Assembly (NCBI GenBank): GCA_036744635.1
Contig: DAIOHQ010000247.1
Location: forward strand, 1 to 7,306
Origin: DAIOHQ01 sp036744635
GTDB taxonomy: Bacteria > Planctomycetota > Phycisphaerae > Tepidisphaerales > Tepidisphaeraceae
Direction of reading: 5' to 3'
Length of the DNA stretch: 7,306 nucleotides
The position numbers and the translations under genes are program-made. The notes beneath the pieces are model-generated. The model worked only from the letters and a program-made list of their open reading frames with translations, made no database searches and was not told the DNA's origin. Position 1 is the first letter of the stretch. The number at the start of each line of letters is the position of its first letter. Positions 4,956 to 7,306 of the stretch are shown one piece after another.

Positions 4956-6989
4956 CTAGTGAAACAGTCCATCGCTACGGTTCTTGACCGGATGTTCTTC
5001 GCGCGATCCTGGCTTCGCGCCGCGCTTGCGCAGGAACTCCGCGAGCTTCTCATCGTTGCCGGCGGCGTCGAGCACTGTTTCGCCGTCTTTGTCTTCGGCA
5101 TTGATGCTCGCTTTGCTCTCCAGCAGAAATTCTATCATCGGCAGATTCTTACCGTCGTCGAAATGTTCCACCGCGGATCGCAGCGGTGTATGTCTATGGT
5201 TGTCGATCGCGTTGACGTCGGCGCGGTGGGCAACAAGCCATTGAGCGGCCTCTATTTGCCCACCGGCGGCGGCGCTGTGCAGCGGAGTGGAGTCCGCCAC
5301 CGGATCCGGTGGCCCGCAGCCGCTCCCGTCTGCCTTACTCCGGCTCTCCACAGGCGCTCCGGCTTTCACCAGAATTTCCATCATCTCGATTTTGCCGGTT
5401 GATGCCGCATCGTGCAACGCTGTCGTACCGGAACTGTCCGTCGCCTTCACGTTCGCCCCGTGGGCAAGCAACGCCTCAACAATTCTCTTGTCCCCTTGGA
5501 TCACTGCTTGATTCAGCGGCAGTCTCCAGCCCATGTTCGGATTGGCCCCCGCGTCAAGCAGCAGATTCACGACCACTGAATTCTTGTTTTCGATGGCCCC
5601 CTCCAGCACCGCCGGATATCGCGACTCTTTCGGCGCTCCGGCGCGAGCCCCATGCGACAACAGAAATTTCACCATCTCCCTCTGATTGTTTGCCACGGCA
5701 TAAAACAGCGGAGAATGCCCCAGCCCATCAGGACGATTGACCTCTGTGCCGTCAGCACCAATGCGCTCCCGGATCGAATCCACCTTTCCCAACCCGGCGT
5801 CGGTAGACACATCTTCCTGCGCGCCGCCCGCCAGCAACACGTTGGCGCCCTCCAGATTGCCATTCTGCAAAGCCAGATCGAGCGCCGTCAATCCCCGAGC
5901 ATTTTTCCGGTTGATCTGCGCCTTATGTTCAAGCAGGAATTTGATCATTCGCGGATCGCTGGCGACATGCAGCGCAGTGATCCCGGCGGGCGACATCGCA
6001 TTCACATCTGCGCCATGCTCCACGAGTAGCTTCACAACCTCAGGCTGATTGGCGTTCACGGCAGTTTGCAGCAGCGACCATCCGTCACGAAAGTTCGGCT
6101 TTCCACCGTTGTAATAATAGGTGCTCACCAATTCGGGATGTTCGCGCAGAAGATCAGTGACCTCGTCAATCTTTCCCTTGATGAAGGCCTCATCGGCGGA
6201 GTAGCCGGAATGGCCGCGCGCTTCAAGAACCGCTTCCGCCTCCTTTCGCTTCCTCTCAAGCGCATCCCGCTGCTTCTTCTGCTCCGCTTCCTCCTTCAAC
6301 AGCCCATCAATCATCCGCCGCATCGCCGGCGGATCAAACCAACCCTGCCGCTGCACCACAATCGCCGCGTCGTTCAGCAGGATGCCCATGTTCGGCCCGC
6401 CGCCCACGGCCTGCCAGGCGTCGTTGCTCATCGCATCCACATAGATCGGAACCCCAATGTGCAACCGCGCCTGAAACTCCCTCGCCAGCTTGATGCGCTC
6501 CTCCAGCGTCCTGGGTTGCCGGCGCAAAATGTTATCCCGCCGGTTCTGCTCCGTGACATCCTCAACGCCTTGATATGGACAAATGTCCCCGAACGGATGG
6601 GCCTCAATCACGTACAAGATCGCCACATCGATCTGGTCCTTATATTCCGCCGCGATCTTGTCCGCCTGCGGCCAGGTCGAACGGGACTTGGGACAGGTAA
6701 AGGAACTGGAAAGCAGCAGCGTCGGCCGATTGCACAATGACGCCAACGGCCTCTCCTCCTTGTCGAGCGTATACACCGCCACGTCCGGAAGCTGCTGGCC
6801 AACCTTGGTACCCAGCCGGTCGAACGAAGCGGGTTGCGTGGCTGCGGCGCGCGGGAGTCCCGCACCCTCTCTGGCCGGGGCTACCTTCTCAACCGATTTC
6901 GTTTGGTCGGTGGGATGGGTAGCAGCCTGCGAGCGACAACCCGCAAGGCCGACCAAGGCCAGAAACAGCGCGCTTGCAATCAATTTCAT
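4956..6989 (-). CDS. Lipoprotein with iodothyronine deiodinase/redoxin-like domain fused to ankyrin repeats
   Basis: A 677-residue predicted lipoprotein in three parts. Residues 1-18 (MKLIASALFLALVGLAGC) form a lipoprotein signal peptide with lipobox Leu-Ala-Gly-Cys18; residue 19 is Arg, not Asp. A Pro/Ala-rich linker follows. Residues about 60-231 form a thioredoxin-like fold resembling the iodothyronine deiodinase/redoxin group: SSSFTCPKSR places Cys99 (codon TGT) where animal deiodinases have selenocysteine, VAILYVIEAHPFGD contains the Glu129-Ala-His131 motif, and VPIYVDAMSNDAWQAVGGGPNMGILLND matches the later VD-x-M-x-N region. A charged, probably coiled stretch (232-258, rich in Lys, Glu and Arg) leads into about 11-12 ankyrin repeats (265-660; for example PEVVKLLVEHGADVN and TPLHSAAAGGQIEAAQWL). 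An insert around 549-566 interrupts one repeat. The ATG at 6989 is preferred over the longer open frame to 7274 because the signal peptide starts there; no strong ribosome site is seen. Likely anchored in the cell envelope. A thiol redox role is inferred; deiodination is not shown. Confidence 0.85.
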   Translation of the reverse strand: MKLIASALFLALVGLAGCRSQAATHPTDQTKSVEKVAPAREGAGLPRAAATQPASFDRLGTKVGQQLPDVAVYTLDKEERPLASLCNRPTLLLSSSFTCPKSRSTWPQADKIAAEYKDQIDVAILYVIEAHPFGDICPYQGVEDVTEQNRRDNILRRQPRTLEERIKLAREFQARLHIGVPIYVDAMSNDAWQAVGGGPNMGILLNDAAIVVQRQGWFDPPAMRRMIDGLLKEEAEQKKQRDALERKRKEAEAVLEARGHSGYSADEAFIKGKIDEVTDLLREHPELVSTYYYNGGKPNFRDGWSLLQTAVNANQPEVVKLLVEHGADVNAMSPAGITALHVASDPRMIKFLLEHKAQINRKNARGLTALDLALQNGNLEGANVLLAGGAQEDVSTDAGLGKVDSIRERIGADGTEVNRPDGLGHSPLFYAVANNQREMVKFLLSHGARAGAPKESRYPAVLEGAIENKNSVVVNLLLDAGANPNMGWRLPLNQAVIQGDKRIVEALLAHGANVKATDSSGTTALHDAASTGKIEMMEILVKAGAPVESRSKADGSGCGPPDPVADSTPLHSAAAGGQIEAAQWLVAHRADVNAIDNHRHTPLRSAVEHFDDGKNLPMIEFLLESKASINAEDKDGETVLDAAGNDEKLAEFLRKRGAKPGSREEHPVKNRSDGLFH

Positions 6990-7167
6990 CCCGCCATGAT
7001 ACCAACGCCAGGCAAGACACAGAAAACCGCATCGTCCCGCCGAACTCACGCGGACCACCTGTCCCCAATGCGCACCGGTCGCCTCGCGACCCCAGTCGAA
7101 TGATCCGCCCCCATTTCCTATACGCCTTGATGCGCCACAGTTTCTGTGGAAAGAGTGATTTTGAAAT

Positions 7168-7278
7168 GTGGGACATTTGGGGACATTTTGGGACATCGGT
7201 TTGTCATTAGTCCTTTGTCCATGGTCACTTGTGAAGAAGTGGGTGGGTGGGTCATTTGTTGGGGAGTGGGACATTTGG
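7168..7278. repeat. GGGACATTT-type short direct repeats
   Basis: Three near-identical 10-base units (GGGACATTT twice, then GGGACATCG) run in tandem at 7169-7198. A fourth copy lies at 7268-7276; the 13-base string GTGGGACATTTGG occurs exactly at both 7168-7180 and 7266-7278. Between them is a segment of the GTCATTAGTCCTTTGTCC type, also familiar (from memory) as intergenic filler in planctomycete-like genomes. The function is unknown. Confidence 0.55.
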
Positions 7279-7279
7279 A

Positions 7280-7297
7280 GGGGCGGGGAGGGGGGGG
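7280..7297 (+). other. G-rich tract with G-quadruplex potential
   Basis: GGGG, GGGG and an eight-G run are separated by single bases (C at 7284, A at 7289), satisfying the usual four-tract G-quadruplex pattern if the long run is split. A GGGTGGGTGGG string at 7240-7250 lies nearby. It is 9 bases from the window edge, so a sequencing or assembly effect is also possible. Confidence 0.4.
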
Positions 7298-7306
7298 TTG
7301 CAAATT

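Larger units (their letters stand above)
6990..7306. other. Intergenic stretch upstream of the lipoprotein gene, no gene seen
   Basis: 317 bases to the window edge. One minus frame stays open up to 7274, continuous with the lipoprotein gene, but its translation (low-complexity, rich in Pro, His, Asn and Gly) shows no domain and crosses short repeats, so it is probably chance. A perfect small hairpin (CCACAG-TTT-CTGTGG, 7135-7149) is present. No convincing promoter was found; TATAGG-like bases near 7120 on the minus strand lack a -35 partner. The outer half holds the GGGACATTT repeats and the G-rich tract listed separately. Confidence 0.6.

Noticed and set aside
6691..6696. Possible selenocysteine at the deiodinase-like active site
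   Set aside because: The codon for residue 99 is TGT, a normal cysteine, so no UGA recoding or SECIS element is needed.
6990..7274. A 95-codon in-frame N-terminal extension of the lipoprotein gene
   Set aside because: The signal peptide and lipobox begin precisely at the ATG at 6989, and the extension translates the GGGACATTT repeats and low-complexity sequence.

Overview
The window is a GC-rich bacterial chromosomal segment with seven protein genes. They form two converging groups that meet at a paired-hairpin repeat near 1669-1712. No rRNA, tRNA, CRISPR, transposase or phage gene was seen. The organism is most likely a free-living Planctomycetota, Verrucomicrobiota or similar soil or freshwater bacterium. 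This is inferred from the high GC, the paired-hairpin intergenic repeat, the GGGACATTT-rich repeat at the right edge, and a lipoprotein carrying both a deiodinase-like and an ankyrin region. The assignment is from pattern memory and is not certain.

Left part, plus strand (1-1636): the 3' portion of a small nucleotidyltransferase gene, whose frame is broken close to the window edge, is followed after 7 bases by a group II truncated hemoglobin. After 12 more bases comes a 266-residue GNAT-type acetyltransferase. The tight spacing suggests one transcript, although the three products share no obvious pathway.

Right part, minus strand, read from right to left (6989-1721): a 677-residue lipoprotein joins a deiodinase/redoxin-like thioredoxin fold to about 11-12 ankyrin repeats. 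A second, cytoplasmic-looking ankyrin protein of 319 residues follows 44 bases downstream. After a 111-base gap with a possible promoter comes a clear glutathione-independent, zinc-dependent formaldehyde dehydrogenase with all catalytic and structural zinc ligands present. A strong hairpin terminator separates it from a 253-residue TIM-barrel sugar phosphate isomerase/epimerase-like protein. The last two genes have strong Shine-Dalgarno sites; the plus-strand genes do not.

The 317 bases at the right edge (6990-7306) hold no convincing gene. They contain short direct repeats of GGGACATTT type, a small hairpin and a very G-rich tract. The most interesting items are the deiodinase-like/ankyrin lipoprotein and its ankyrin neighbour, the paired-hairpin repeat between the convergent genes, and the broken start of the nucleotidyltransferase.
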